Of a DNA stretch of 64,000 nt, positions 16,426 through 26,425 are shown in pieces. The stretch is from Lysinibacillus sp. FSL K6-0232 (GTDB lineage: Bacteria > Bacillota > Bacilli > Bacillales_A > Planococcaceae). How positions within the stretch are numbered: the stretch's first letter is position 1; each line of letters starts with the position of its first letter. The position numbers and the translations under genes were made by a program. The notes under the pieces are model-generated. The model had not been told where the DNA came from, searched no databases, and saw only the letters and a list, made by a program, of their open reading frames with translations. The stretch is from NCBI RefSeq assembly GCF_038008325.1, contig NZ_JBBOYW010000001.1, forward strand, positions 3,131,501 to 3,195,500, written 5' to 3'.

Positions 16426-17614
16426 ACTTTTCCATATACCTTTCAAATTCTTTAGCAAACTTATTCAGCATTTCATTCGTTTTAACTAAATAATCAGCCT
16501 CATCATAGTACTTTGACTTAATGTTTAATTCACTAAAAATTTCGTTGTTTCTTATGAGCTGCACATATTTTTGAAAGTATTGCACATTAGAAATAAATTC
16601 ATAATAATATACATCTGGTTCAAAATTCTGTTCTTCATAATCAAAGTAATATAAACAATCATACTGTTCATTGTCATATGCAGCCATTGAAATTTTTCTT
16701 AATAAGCATGGAATACATACTCCACATTGCCCAACATGTACTTTTAATACGTCCGATCTTCCAGCTCCACATGTGAATGAATCTTTGATTACACCTTTAA
16801 AATCTAAATTCATTTCATTTATTGATTCACCTTTTGTTTTGAATAATAATGGATGTTTAACTTGTACATTTATGTTTAAATCCTCCAATAAATTATTGTA
16901 TTCAAACAAAGTTTTGGGATGTGTTGTCTTCGTTGTAAATCTATCATAAAGGTTTGGATTTAATGTTAAAACACCATTTTCATACAGGTTAACCTGATTA
17001 GATTGATTATAATATGCCTTAGCTACTGCTAAAGAAAAATAGAGCAGTGAACGGGTTGCTTGTGTATAGTGTTGTTTCTTATCAACTGGTTTCTCTATCA
17101 AAATTATATCAGGGGTAGGATTTAGTTTTTTCTTATAAAAATCAGCAAGGAACCTCTGTTTAGTTGCTTCTTCTCGTTTATTGAGAAATCCAATATAATC
17201 GCTAGAAATGTCATTTTTGAAATTATAATACGCTCCTGTTAAAGAATCTAATCCTCCTGAAAATAAGCTTACAATTCTTTGATTTGGACCATATAACGAT
17301 AATTTCATTTGTCTTTCTTTTCTTGCTATTAAATCCTTATTAAATGGCTTAAAAGAAATTTGATAGTCTTCACCAGAAACCCATTTTAGTAAAAGTCTAA
17401 GTCTATTAGTTAAACCTTGCCAAACTTCAACATGGAAAACTGGAATCTCAATAGAAAGATGGGTTTTCCTGGCAGTTACAGATACATCAACGCAATATAC
17501 TGAACCCATTACTGTAATTAAATCGACAATAGTTTTATCTTTGTCCTTAAAATAATCAACCTCAAATTCCTGCATCAATTGAAGATGTAAGTTCTCGTTT
17601 ACTAATCCGTTCAT
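16394..17614 (-). CDS. qatC: QatC-like QueC-family ATP pyrophosphatase
   Basis: The 406-residue protein has an N-terminal extension of about 110 residues, then a PP-loop SGGLDS (119-124) and a Cys cluster (C282, C297, C300, C303; the last three in QCGVCIPC) as in 7-cyano-7-deazaguanine synthase QueC. The extension and low similarity elsewhere fit QatC rather than the queuosine enzyme, and no queuosine genes are adjacent. QatC is thought to use 7-deazaguanine chemistry in defence. Its ATG overlaps the QatB-like stop (TAATG), so the two are coupled. Only part of the Qat set is present: no QatA ATPase is found beside it. Confidence 0.82.
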   Translation of the reverse strand: MNGLVNENLHLQLMQEFEVDYFKDKDKTIVDLITVMGSVYCVDVSVTARKTHLSIEIPVFHVEVWQGLTNRLRLLLKWVSGEDYQISFKPFNKDLIARKERQMKLSLYGPNQRIVSLFSGGLDSLTGAYYNFKNDISSDYIGFLNKREEATKQRFLADFYKKKLNPTPDIILIEKPVDKKQHYTQATRSLLYFSLAVAKAYYNQSNQVNLYENGVLTLNPNLYDRFTTKTTHPKTLFEYNNLLEDLNINVQVKHPLLFKTKGESINEMNLDFKGVIKDSFTCGAGRSDVLKVHVGQCGVCIPCLLRKISMAAYDNEQYDCLYYFDYEEQNFEPDVYYYEFISNVQYFQKYVQLIRNNEIFSELNIKSKYYDEADYLVKTNEMLNKFAKEFERYMEKYDLHRYARAY

Positions 17615-18255
17615 TAGAACTCACCAAACGTTACATTTTTAGCAGCTTCAACAACAGATTTTAGTACTTCACTAAACTCTAAGTCTTTTGCTATATATTG
17701 ATCTATTTTACGCTGTGTTTCATTATCTATAATTTGATTTGAGACATTATTAACCATTAATTCAATATCATCATAATTTAATTCATCATAAACTTCTTTT
17801 AATGTATCATGTAATTCCCCTATGAGTATTTGCTTTACTACATTAAATAATAATTTTTCGATAAAACTCGTTAGAACTAAGTCTTCATTCTTCAAAAAAT
17901 TTGTCATTGTAATTTTAAAGCTTCTTTCTAAAAGGGCTTTATCTGCGAATAAATTATCCTCATTATCTATTAAATCCAAGATATGATTTACAAATTGCTC
18001 GGTTGTAATGGGATCGTTTTTTATTTCTTGCTGAGTAATGCCATTAAAGCCTTCCTTACTTAAAACTTCAAATTGATTAGAAATGATACTGATACATTTG
18101 TTTAAAGTTGCTTCATCTAAAAATTCTGTATTTATTCTTTTCAAAGTAATTATTTTCTTTGTAACATCTGGTGTTTTGTCATTGATTTTTTCAACAGGTA
18201 CATCTTGCAGCATTTTCTTGATTTCTTTATTAAGCTTTCTTTTTGAAGTTCCCAT
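17614..18255 (-). CDS. qatB: QatB-like protein
   Basis: A 213-residue helical, charged protein beginning MGTSKRKLNKEIKKML. I assign it to QatB by position (directly before QatC, TAATG overlap), by the MGTS N-terminus shared with QatB proteins, and by its all-helical character; the rest shows no motif I recognise. If QatC modifies the exposed Gly2 of its partner, as recent work on QueC-like defence proteins suggests (recalled, not checked), this Gly would be the target. The ATG at 18255 has AGGTGAG 5 nt upstream. It is shorter than the typical QatB and lacks the Pro/Gly-rich stretch. Confidence 0.55.
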   Translation of the reverse strand: MGTSKRKLNKEIKKMLQDVPVEKINDKTPDVTKKIITLKRINTEFLDEATLNKCISIISNQFEVLSKEGFNGITQQEIKNDPITTEQFVNHILDLIDNEDNLFADKALLERSFKITMTNFLKNEDLVLTSFIEKLLFNVVKQILIGELHDTLKEVYDELNYDDIELMVNNVSNQIIDNETQRKIDQYIAKDLEFSEVLKSVVEAAKNVTFGEF

Positions 18256-18321
18256 AAACACTCACCTTTTCTTATATGCTAAAAAACGATAATTATTTGA
18301 AAACAATTAGAACTTAATAAT

Positions 18322-20304
18322 TTATTTCATCTCAACCTCTACACCCCATGTATCAGCATCAAAACCTGCATCAATAAATAACTTCTTACATGTCGTGTAA
18401 ATACTTTTTGCACTAAAATTAACTTCTATAAAATGCCCATTCGACAATTGCTTAGCACTACGCATCTCGTTATTCTTCTTTTCTACTGAGATTAGTAATG
18501 ATCTCGTCTGCAACAATTCTTGGTAGTATTCAGGATTATTTTTGTAAATGAACAGAATAGTATGTTCTAAAACTTCTCTCCAAACTTTTACCTTAGTCGT
18601 TTCATCACCTATGAATAATAAGCGTGGCGAGCTACCTGTTACATCATTGTCTTTAACACTAGCAAGTCCAAAATACGGCCATGCTAAAATGATTTTTTTA
18701 TATAATTTTTCTGTTCTGTCAGTGATTGCTTGTTCATCCCAAGTATTATATTTAACGAGATCCTTATTCAATTCAAAATTGCTCTTACTATAATATTTTT
18801 TCTTAGTAGAGAATGATTCGTTCGATAGCTCTGAATTATAGCCACTTAATGTTAAGTTCCCAATAACATGCAAATATTTTTCGTGAACTTCTTCAAAATT
18901 GCTACCTAATTCAGCTTCCCAAGATTCAGTTAAAGTTTGTGGCATGATATGTTCAATGGTAGCCTTCGTTAAATCAACTTTCTCTTTATGACCAAAGCTT
19001 TCTTCAAGTACACTTAAAATAAACTTACATTTCTCTCTCTTATCACCAGCGCCATATAAAGGTGAATTGATTAATTCATGAAGAACTTCAGTATCCTTAG
19101 GGTAGCCTCTCACCTGTAAAAATGCTTTTAATTCTTGAATAGAGTCAGCTTCACTAAATGGTTTTAACTGGTTATATAGCGAACCAAACATTTTATTTAA
19201 TGGTTTCGATTCGATATTGCAAACGTATCTTCTAACAATGAAATTATCGATTATCGACAAAATTTCAATGAATTGTTCCAGACTGTATTTCTTCACATCA
19301 AAATCACGATAAACATAAAGTAAAAATGGAAAAGCGGTACGTGCTTCAAACTGTTGAATACGCTTTAAGTAGTATTGAATTTTTTCATTAGACTCTTTTT
19401 CTGGATGTAGTAATTTATCATAGTAAGTTGCAAATATAGCCAGCTCCTTCAAATAATCAATGACATTCGCTTTATCTGCTTGCTGCTTTAATTTCACATA
19501 AACATCTTTCTTTTTGACATTTAAGTTTACACCCATTAAAAAATGTCTGATGAACTCAGTTAAAGAATCGCCTAAATTCGTTTGCATTGGCAGCCAATAG
19601 CCTTTATACATTTCTTCTTGCTCTGATGGTTCGATACGCATAAATAAGTAGTTTCGAATTAAGTCTGCTTCTGTTAATGGTTGTCCTTTTGCATTTAAGC
19701 TTTCAAATACTAAATACGGATTATCATCTGGAGACAGTACAATACTAACTAACGAAAGATTATGTAAAACCCCATTTTTCAACTGCTCCACATCCGTTGT
19801 TAAATCATGCAACTTATTTTTAAAGTAGTCATAGCATTTTACAAGCCCACTACTTTGATCTGATTCTAAAACTTCTTTTTTTATAATTCTTTTAAAGATA
19901 TCTTTATCAACTTGCGTTGGTAACAATTTAAAATACTCTTCACCTTTTTTAAAACGATTTACAAGCATCGTTTCGTTAATTTCAGCAGCTAATTCAGGTA
20001 ATCCATCTTCCTCTGCTTTGTCACGTATAACGCTTAATAGAACAAGTAATGTCGTTAATCGTTGTTGTCCATCAATTACTAAAAATTGTTGCACGCCAGT
20101 AGGATTTGCATTTACCGGTATAGATACGATTGATCCGATAAAGTGATTTTCATATTGTTGTGCCTCATCAACTAACTCCATTAAATCTTCCCATAATGTT
20201 AGCCATTGTTTTTGATCCCAACTATATGTACGTTGAAACATTGGTATGATATATTGCTTCGAGCCTTCAATTATTTCTTGTAAATTTGTTTCATTTGCTT
20301 TCAC
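18322..20304 (-). CDS. GmrSD-like DUF262/DUF1524 nuclease
   Basis: A 660-residue fusion. The N-terminal DUF262 domain has PMFQRTYSWDQKQW and DGQQRLTT (78-82), a ParB-like NTPase motif. The DUF1524 His-Me nuclease near residue 450 shows ATIEHIMPQ, then HVIGNLTLSGYNSELSN. The last ~130 residues form an extra domain I cannot name. GmrSD-type enzymes cleave phage DNA carrying modified cytosine, and relatives act in BREX and Ssp defence. The start is GTG at 20304 with GGAGTGAT upstream. It lies 66 bp before QatB, in the place where QatA would be expected, and 208 bp after the CFI-box gene. Confidence 0.85.
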   Translation of the reverse strand: MKANETNLQEIIEGSKQYIIPMFQRTYSWDQKQWLTLWEDLMELVDEAQQYENHFIGSIVSIPVNANPTGVQQFLVIDGQQRLTTLLVLLSVIRDKAEEDGLPELAAEINETMLVNRFKKGEEYFKLLPTQVDKDIFKRIIKKEVLESDQSSGLVKCYDYFKNKLHDLTTDVEQLKNGVLHNLSLVSIVLSPDDNPYLVFESLNAKGQPLTEADLIRNYLFMRIEPSEQEEMYKGYWLPMQTNLGDSLTEFIRHFLMGVNLNVKKKDVYVKLKQQADKANVIDYLKELAIFATYYDKLLHPEKESNEKIQYYLKRIQQFEARTAFPFLLYVYRDFDVKKYSLEQFIEILSIIDNFIVRRYVCNIESKPLNKMFGSLYNQLKPFSEADSIQELKAFLQVRGYPKDTEVLHELINSPLYGAGDKREKCKFILSVLEESFGHKEKVDLTKATIEHIMPQTLTESWEAELGSNFEEVHEKYLHVIGNLTLSGYNSELSNESFSTKKKYYSKSNFELNKDLVKYNTWDEQAITDRTEKLYKKIILAWPYFGLASVKDNDVTGSSPRLLFIGDETTKVKVWREVLEHTILFIYKNNPEYYQELLQTRSLLISVEKKNNEMRSAKQLSNGHFIEVNFSAKSIYTTCKKLFIDAGFDADTWGVEVEMK

Positions 20305-20512
20305 TTAGATCACTCCAAATTTATAGGGTCGATGTATATAGTTTTGCTTACTTTCAACCTTTTTTGATAAGTTCACTTTACCACATTTTTACTTTATTTA
20401 TAATAAAAGCAGAAGTAAGCAATTGCGCTCTCTTCTACTCTTTAATTACAAGCTTTAATTTAAATTTCATAATAAATAGACTAGCATCAAGTGAACACAG
20501 TCCCTACTTTTA
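20305..20512 (-). promoter_or_regulatory. Likely promoter gap before the GmrSD-like gene
   Basis: This 208-bp gap separates the dynamin/CFI-box genes from the GmrSD/Qat genes. Read leftwards it contains TATTATAAAT and TGGTAAAGT, both possible -10 elements. No terminator-grade hairpin is visible, so read-through from the dynamin genes is possible. Confidence 0.35.
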
Positions 20513-22936
20513 TTAATATTGAAATGGCACAACATTATACTTTTCACATAAATTTTTCACCATCTCTATATAAATCTTTTTTGCATTAACTAAATCATTT
20601 TTTTGTAAGTAGTCATATCCAACTTTTATATATTGATTATATAAGTGTAAATATAACGCTTTCGGATTTGGTTCGGCATCAATTTTTTCCACAATTACAG
20701 GTGCAATGCGATAATACTCTACTATTAAGTCTCTTCCATCATCATCGAAACGTAAATGCTCATCACGATATTTTTTATAGTTTAATATTTCATCACAATT
20801 ATCTTCTTTCCCTAAAGCAATACAAGTTGCTGTTGTTAAGAAACACCAAGATTTACTTGATGAGTAGCTTGAACTTGAAGAAGAAGAACTATACGATCTA
20901 CTACTGCTATAACTTTGCTTCACTTCGTTTGATTGAATCCAACCGGTTACTTTATGTAGCTCTATTTCTGCATAAGAATGTGACTGCCTTACAGCTTTTT
21001 CAAAATAATTTTTGGATTTTTGTAAGTCCTGCGACAATACATTACCGTATTGATAAATTTTCCCGCACATAAAGTTACATTCTGCGTTATCTACTGTTGA
21101 TAAATAATTAATCGCTTTGCGATGATCTCCGTCCCAATAATATAACTTCCCTAAACGTTCTGTTACTTCTTTTGAGCGCTCTTTTTCATGAACGTAGTGA
21201 TTTAATTTTAGTGCATTCGAAAATACAACCTCTAAGCGATCATCTGGTAAATTGTTTCGACCTTTTCTAAAACGATTAAATTCTATTTCTGCTAGTTTTT
21301 GCAATGCTTGAAAATGTTCAAATGTCGCGGCAATCTTTAAAAACGTTAACGCTTTGCTATATTTGCTATTTAAATAATATTTTCCTACTAGATAGCAAGC
21401 TTCAGGAACTAATAAACGTGCAATGCTTTCTACCTCTATAATATTCTTTTTATTTATAAACGATAATAAAAGCTCGGCTGCTTCAGAATTACCGAGATTC
21501 ATTGCTTTTTTAAAATAAAATTGTGCATCGACATTATTTGAAACTGAAATTGCAGCTTTACCTAAATACAGATTAACCTCTGCATCGTAGTTATTGTGAT
21601 AAAACTTTTTAAGCTTGTTATAAAGAGATTTACTTTTAATAACTGAAAAATATTTAATACTAATATATGCTGTCACATCGTTTAATGGTAATTCATTTAA
21701 AATATTTATACATTTAACAATTTCTTCTTTTTTACCTTTTGAATAGGCCTGAATGATTGATGTATAAATAGAGTCAGAATTTCTCAAACGCTCAATTGCT
21801 ACTTTATATCCCGTATTATCTTTTATTTCAAGTGCGACAAGTGCCTGTTTTGCGATGTAAAGCTGAGCTTTGTTAGAGAAAATGGCATCAGAAAGTATAG
21901 GACTTACAAATAATTTTTCAATCTCCATTAAATGTTTGTTGCATTGTAATAAATGTTTAACTAAATTTTTGTGGGATATTTGTTTAGCCTGTAACTGTTT
22001 CTTTAAATTATTGCGAATTGATATAATATTTGCCTCAAGCTCTTCATCGCTAACCGTTACTAAATCTTTAGAAAGCCCATTTACTAAATATTGCTCATAA
22101 GCTAACTCTTTTGTCACATTAATTAAGTAATCTTGATATGTTTCAGTAAAAATATCATAGATCGCCGGCATCATACATGGCTTATTAAGCTGCTGAAGTA
22201 ATACTGGCACTTCTTCAAGTATTAAAGAAGACAACTCTGTTTCTACGTTTTCTCCAATAATAAAACGTTGTTTAGCATAGTTCGGTGCTTTATATTGATT
22301 CAATTGCTTATGAAGCGGTTCAATCATAATCGATGCTTCTGCCATATTATGTAGCATTTTATATATTTCATTTTGTCTTGAAACAAATTGTGGTAAGTAA
22401 ATAAATGCAATATGCTCAAACGGACATTTTACTTCAATATAAAACACTTGAATAAATTGATCTACATCGAGCTTTTCTTTATATAATTGCTGATTCACAT
22501 GTCGAAATTCATCGGGCGATAACTTTGATAAGTTTTCTAATGTATTTTGTGCAACAATCGTTGTTTTTTCTGATGCAGATAAAATCATCGGAATGTTTGC
22601 GTTTTGTCTAATAAATTTTGCATATTCCTGCATTTGATTTTGCTCAAACCATTGTGGAACGGCATGCTTTTTACCCTCTATAACAACTAGCGTTTTATTT
22701 TGCAAACGGGGTGTGCGAACGATAAATTCAATTTCTCGTATAGCCGATTTTAAATTGATTAAAAAATTAGTTTTATTTTCATAGCTGCTTTTATCAATGA
22801 CTGGATAAACTTCTGTTGTTACATATTGTAAAAACGATTGAAATTGCTGATTTGCTTTGACATTGTTAAACTGTGAGGTTGTTTCCTCTGTTAATAACTT
22901 TCCTAATACTTGAAAGGTTTTTTCGATTTTTGTCAT
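20513..22936 (-). CDS. Repeat protein with Ser-rich linker and CFI-box C-terminus
   Basis: An 807-residue protein in three parts. Residues 1 to ~420 are helical without a motif I know. About 440-670 hold TPR/SEL1-like helical repeats (for example DAQFYFKKAMNLGNSEAAEL and ACYLVGKYYLNSKYSKAL). A run of about 25 residues that are nearly all Ser and Tyr follows, then CFLTTATCIALGKEDNCDE and LIVEYYRIAPVIV, the CFI-box C-terminal domain. The domain's function is unknown. Its ATG overlaps the stop of the third dynamin gene by 4 bp, so it belongs to that operon. It may be the effector or scaffold of the dynamin set. Confidence 0.7.
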   Translation of the reverse strand: MTKIEKTFQVLGKLLTEETTSQFNNVKANQQFQSFLQYVTTEVYPVIDKSSYENKTNFLINLKSAIREIEFIVRTPRLQNKTLVVIEGKKHAVPQWFEQNQMQEYAKFIRQNANIPMILSASEKTTIVAQNTLENLSKLSPDEFRHVNQQLYKEKLDVDQFIQVFYIEVKCPFEHIAFIYLPQFVSRQNEIYKMLHNMAEASIMIEPLHKQLNQYKAPNYAKQRFIIGENVETELSSLILEEVPVLLQQLNKPCMMPAIYDIFTETYQDYLINVTKELAYEQYLVNGLSKDLVTVSDEELEANIISIRNNLKKQLQAKQISHKNLVKHLLQCNKHLMEIEKLFVSPILSDAIFSNKAQLYIAKQALVALEIKDNTGYKVAIERLRNSDSIYTSIIQAYSKGKKEEIVKCINILNELPLNDVTAYISIKYFSVIKSKSLYNKLKKFYHNNYDAEVNLYLGKAAISVSNNVDAQFYFKKAMNLGNSEAAELLLSFINKKNIIEVESIARLLVPEACYLVGKYYLNSKYSKALTFLKIAATFEHFQALQKLAEIEFNRFRKGRNNLPDDRLEVVFSNALKLNHYVHEKERSKEVTERLGKLYYWDGDHRKAINYLSTVDNAECNFMCGKIYQYGNVLSQDLQKSKNYFEKAVRQSHSYAEIELHKVTGWIQSNEVKQSYSSSRSYSSSSSSSSYSSSKSWCFLTTATCIALGKEDNCDEILNYKKYRDEHLRFDDDGRDLIVEYYRIAPVIVEKIDAEPNPKALYLHLYNQYIKVGYDYLQKNDLVNAKKIYIEMVKNLCEKYNVVPFQY

Positions 22937-24231
22937 TGGAAACCTCCAGAAACAAGAGCATTGAATTGATTCAAAATTTGTTCCTTTGTTTTTGCTAAAT
23001 TTTTTCTACAATTACTAATTTCTTTTATTTCTTGTTGTAGCATTGCATAAACCTTTGTTAACGTTTGAATTTCTGAAATATCGTCAGATTTAAAAATAAA
23101 GTTGCCAACATCATTACGTCTTTTTTGCTCCGCATTGAAATACTCATCAATTTGATGCTCTAGCTGATTAATGATTTTTTGAATTTCCTCTTCTAATGGT
23201 ACAAATGTATTCGATTTACGGTTAATTTCCTTAAAGTACGTTTTTAAATAGTTGCGATTTAAGTACTCTTTTTCATCTTGAGCAGAATAAGCAACTACCT
23301 CATACAAAGGAATGTTTGATTTTTTCAAATATTCCTTTGTTGTATTAATAATATTTTCCACATCCGATTCTGTTTTTTTGTCGCATTTGTTAAATACAAT
23401 TAGAACCGGATTTTTCATATTTAATAATTCAATAAAATCAATATCCGCTTGCTTAATAACGCCATTTTCCACATCAATTAACCAAATTAAGTAGTCGACA
23501 GATTTTAATTGCATTAATGCCTTTTCATTATCTGTAATCGCTTGCTTTTTCGTTGTATCAACTTTTGAGTACCCTGGTGTATCTAAAATCGCAATCGATT
23601 CGTAGGGAAATACCGGTGTTGAAATAACTAAGTTATTGATGAAGTGCGAAAATCCTAAATTGTACGTACTGTAAAACGCGTGACTTAGCGCTTTTACGGC
23701 ATCTAAATCTAACTGTACAGATTGGTTGTTTTTTGTTAAAGCTTCGATAAACAAGTTGTCGCCTTTTACGATATACGTAGCAATCGATGTTGTTGGCACT
23801 TGGTCTTCTGGTAAAATTGCCTCACCAATAACCGAATTAATAAACTTTGATTTTCCTGCGCTAAATTGACCGCCAATACCAATCGTTTTCTTTTTTTTCA
23901 GTAAAGCTACTTTATTTTGCTCAAATAATTTATCACTTAATTTTACAAGCTCTTGATACAAATGAACTTCATTTTTCAGTTGAATTTTATTGATAGATTG
24001 CAATAGCTTGTTATCAATGAGAGTGTCCAGACGACGTATATTTCGTAATTTACTTTTCGTTTCATCAGTTACGCCTAATAAGTTTGAAATAAGGTTTAAC
24101 CCTTTAGCTGAGTCCGCTAAATAAAGGTTTTCCGCCTCGTACTCTTTCTCTAAACTAAAATCAAATAAATCATCATCTGCAGCAAATAAATCGGAATCAT
24201 CAAGTGAAAATAAATCCATTTTCTTCGTCAT
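22933..24231 (-). CDS. Dynamin-like GTPase (third of three)
   Basis: The 432-residue protein has the dynamin P-loop GGQFSAGKS (120-128), switch Thr in PTTSIATY, DTPGYSKVD and the G4 NKCDKK. It starts with an acidic stretch rich in Asp-Leu-Phe (MDLFSLDDSDLFAADDDLFD), perhaps a docking peptide, and ends in coiled coil. It is short and lacks an obvious membrane-inserting segment, so it may need the other two GTPases. GGAG is 7 nt before the ATG at 24231. It is 10 bp after the second dynamin gene and overlaps the CFI-box gene by 4 bp. Confidence 0.85.
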   Translation of the reverse strand: MTKKMDLFSLDDSDLFAADDDLFDFSLEKEYEAENLYLADSAKGLNLISNLLGVTDETKSKLRNIRRLDTLIDNKLLQSINKIQLKNEVHLYQELVKLSDKLFEQNKVALLKKKKTIGIGGQFSAGKSKFINSVIGEAILPEDQVPTTSIATYIVKGDNLFIEALTKNNQSVQLDLDAVKALSHAFYSTYNLGFSHFINNLVISTPVFPYESIAILDTPGYSKVDTTKKQAITDNEKALMQLKSVDYLIWLIDVENGVIKQADIDFIELLNMKNPVLIVFNKCDKKTESDVENIINTTKEYLKKSNIPLYEVVAYSAQDEKEYLNRNYLKTYFKEINRKSNTFVPLEEEIQKIINQLEHQIDEYFNAEQKRRNDVGNFIFKSDDISEIQTLTKVYAMLQQEIKEISNCRKNLAKTKEQILNQFNALVSGGFQ

Positions 24232-24241
24232 ATGAATTCTC

Positions 24242-26425
24242 CTACTGCGCTAATTGTTTTTTAAACACATTTAATTTCAATGCAATTTCTTCCATTCGTT
24301 TCAAGTTTGCTTCTTTATCTTTTAATAGCATTTCGATTTTTTTTGCATTTACCGTAATTTGCGCTTCGATATCGTCGATGAAATTCGCTGCATACTTTTC
24401 TAATAGCAACTCAATTTCTTTAATTTTGCTGTCAATTTCAGATTTGATATCGTTTGCTACTTGTTGCAAAATACGTTCCTGCTCTAGCTGTAAGTTCGAA
24501 ATTTCTTCATTATGAACAGATGGCGATGAAAAAGTGGAAGTGATTTTTGCATCATATTTACTTTGGTCAACTTCGATATCTTGGATAACAATTTGATTTA
24601 ACACAATTTCTAAAGCACGCTTAATTTCAGATTCATTAAATTCATTACTTATTAATTCAAAGGCGCCTACTACTTCGTTTGCGACATCCTTTTTCATATT
24701 TTGTAAATCAAATAAGCGTTTAAATTCGTTATTAATCATTTCACGAGATCTTGTAATATATTTCCGAATACTTGCGACTACCTCTGTTACTTCAGCTGTA
24801 TAGTTTGTCGTTGTAATCGTATAAGATTCACGTTTTAAGCCAAGAAATCCTGTTCGTCTTGTACCTGTATCTGATGAAGTAGAAACCGCCACTTTCACAC
24901 CTGTATGATTATTGATTTCCTTTTCTACATCAATTTTAATATCAACTAGTATACGGCTAGCTTTTAAATAATTTGCTGTAAAAATATCATTCACATTTTT
25001 TCGAATAGATTGGAGCTTCGAAGAAATTTTTTCGACTTTATTTTTCAAGCCCGAAACATCGGAATGCTTCATTTCTTGAATATTATCAATCGTTTGTTCT
25101 TCCATTTGACGAATTAAACGTAAAAATTCAATATGCTGATCTTGAATAATCGTGGATGAACGTTCAGTAATAATATTGTCTTTTTCTGTTTTTACTTTCG
25201 ATAAAATTTTCCCTTCTATTGTGTGTACATTTGCAAGCTTCATCAGCTCTTTAGGACTTCGGCTAAAACCCTCAAAACGCTTTTCAAACTGCTTTAAAAT
25301 ATGCTCTTCTGCTTTTGTTAATGGCTCATTATGATAAAGCTTCATTGCACTGCTATACATAAGTCCTGAGGTTGGGTGTGGCGGGAGATTTGCTTGAATT
25401 ACCTTTACTACAGCTGGAGTATTTTGCTGTGTAATGCTCTCACCAATTGTTGTAGTTGCTTGTTGATTAAGATTAAATAACGTATGTTGCACCGCTGTTT
25501 TTAATGGAGCTTTCTTTTGTTTATAATCTAATATTGCCGAGTCAAATTTACTAGCAATTAAATATGCATGGCTAATTGAGTTTTCTGGTAACGAGCGAGT
25601 AAGTAAGCCCATTTCTTCCTGTGATAAAAATTGCCCTGCATAGCTTAAAAAGAACACTACATCACAATTCATTAAAAAATCTGAAGTTACAATCGTTCTA
25701 CTTACGATTGGATCATTCATCCCCGGTGTATCGACAATTTCAATATTTTTTAAACGTTCATTATTTAGCTTAATTACCGAATATTTTACAATAGGTGTAA
25801 ACTGCCCTTCTGCGCCAACATAATGATTTAATTTTTCAATATATTCATCTTGCTCATCAGCATTGATTTCAATTTTTTGACCAATATATTGTGATACATT
25901 TAAATTATTTTTTTCAGCCATTTCAATAAGCTCTTTACAAGCTGAATATTCTTTCGGCACATCATCTTTTTTAAAAACACAAAATTGTTCAAAATCCATC
26001 GCATATGCACTTTTTTCCATTTCTTGCTCGTACAGCTCTCTTAAAAATCGGTCTGCTAAATGCGCGTTATGCTGAATAATGTTCCAGTCATTTTCATCGT
26101 AAAAAACAATTTCTGCTTCAAATCTGTCACCATAGCTAATTTTCGTAAGTGCCGCAGTCATTGGCGTTGGGGCTTTTGGCAAAATATCTTTACCATCAAA
26201 AATTAGAGCATTAATAAATGAAGACTTCCCTGCTTTTACTTCACCAATAATCCCAATTTGCAAATTACGCTTTGATTTCATAATTCCTTCTAAATTATTT
26301 TTTAGTTTCAGGTAATTTGTTTGGAATAGTGCAATGCGGTCTTCGCTTAAAAACTTATTGTACTTTCTAAGTTCGTCTGATATATGTTGAATTTTATCGA
26401 TAAATTGAATAGCTTCTACATTCAT
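24242..26425 (-). CDS. Dynamin-like GTPase (second of three)
   Basis: A 727-residue large GTPase. It has GEVKAGKS (61-68), switch PTPMTAALTKI, VDTPGMNDP and the G4-like SKFD. The long C-terminal half is helical and coiled-coil, fitting a stalk, with a short Gly/Thr segment (TGTRRTGFLGLKRE) near residue 515 that might contact membrane. Bacterial dynamins remodel membranes; some delay phage lysis or protect membranes during infection. The ATG overlaps the stop of the upstream dynamin gene by 4 bp. Confidence 0.87.
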   Translation of the reverse strand: MNVEAIQFIDKIQHISDELRKYNKFLSEDRIALFQTNYLKLKNNLEGIMKSKRNLQIGIIGEVKAGKSSFINALIFDGKDILPKAPTPMTAALTKISYGDRFEAEIVFYDENDWNIIQHNAHLADRFLRELYEQEMEKSAYAMDFEQFCVFKKDDVPKEYSACKELIEMAEKNNLNVSQYIGQKIEINADEQDEYIEKLNHYVGAEGQFTPIVKYSVIKLNNERLKNIEIVDTPGMNDPIVSRTIVTSDFLMNCDVVFFLSYAGQFLSQEEMGLLTRSLPENSISHAYLIASKFDSAILDYKQKKAPLKTAVQHTLFNLNQQATTTIGESITQQNTPAVVKVIQANLPPHPTSGLMYSSAMKLYHNEPLTKAEEHILKQFEKRFEGFSRSPKELMKLANVHTIEGKILSKVKTEKDNIITERSSTIIQDQHIEFLRLIRQMEEQTIDNIQEMKHSDVSGLKNKVEKISSKLQSIRKNVNDIFTANYLKASRILVDIKIDVEKEINNHTGVKVAVSTSSDTGTRRTGFLGLKRESYTITTTNYTAEVTEVVASIRKYITRSREMINNEFKRLFDLQNMKKDVANEVVGAFELISNEFNESEIKRALEIVLNQIVIQDIEVDQSKYDAKITSTFSSPSVHNEEISNLQLEQERILQQVANDIKSEIDSKIKEIELLLEKYAANFIDDIEAQITVNAKKIEMLLKDKEANLKRMEEIALKLNVFKKQLAQ

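Noticed and set aside
15697-17614. Queuosine synthesis and housekeeping TatD as the reading of the QueC- and TatD-like genes
   Set aside because: No QueD/E/F genes are near, the QueC-like protein has a long N-terminal extension, and the two genes overlap each other and a QatB-like gene inside a mobile region.
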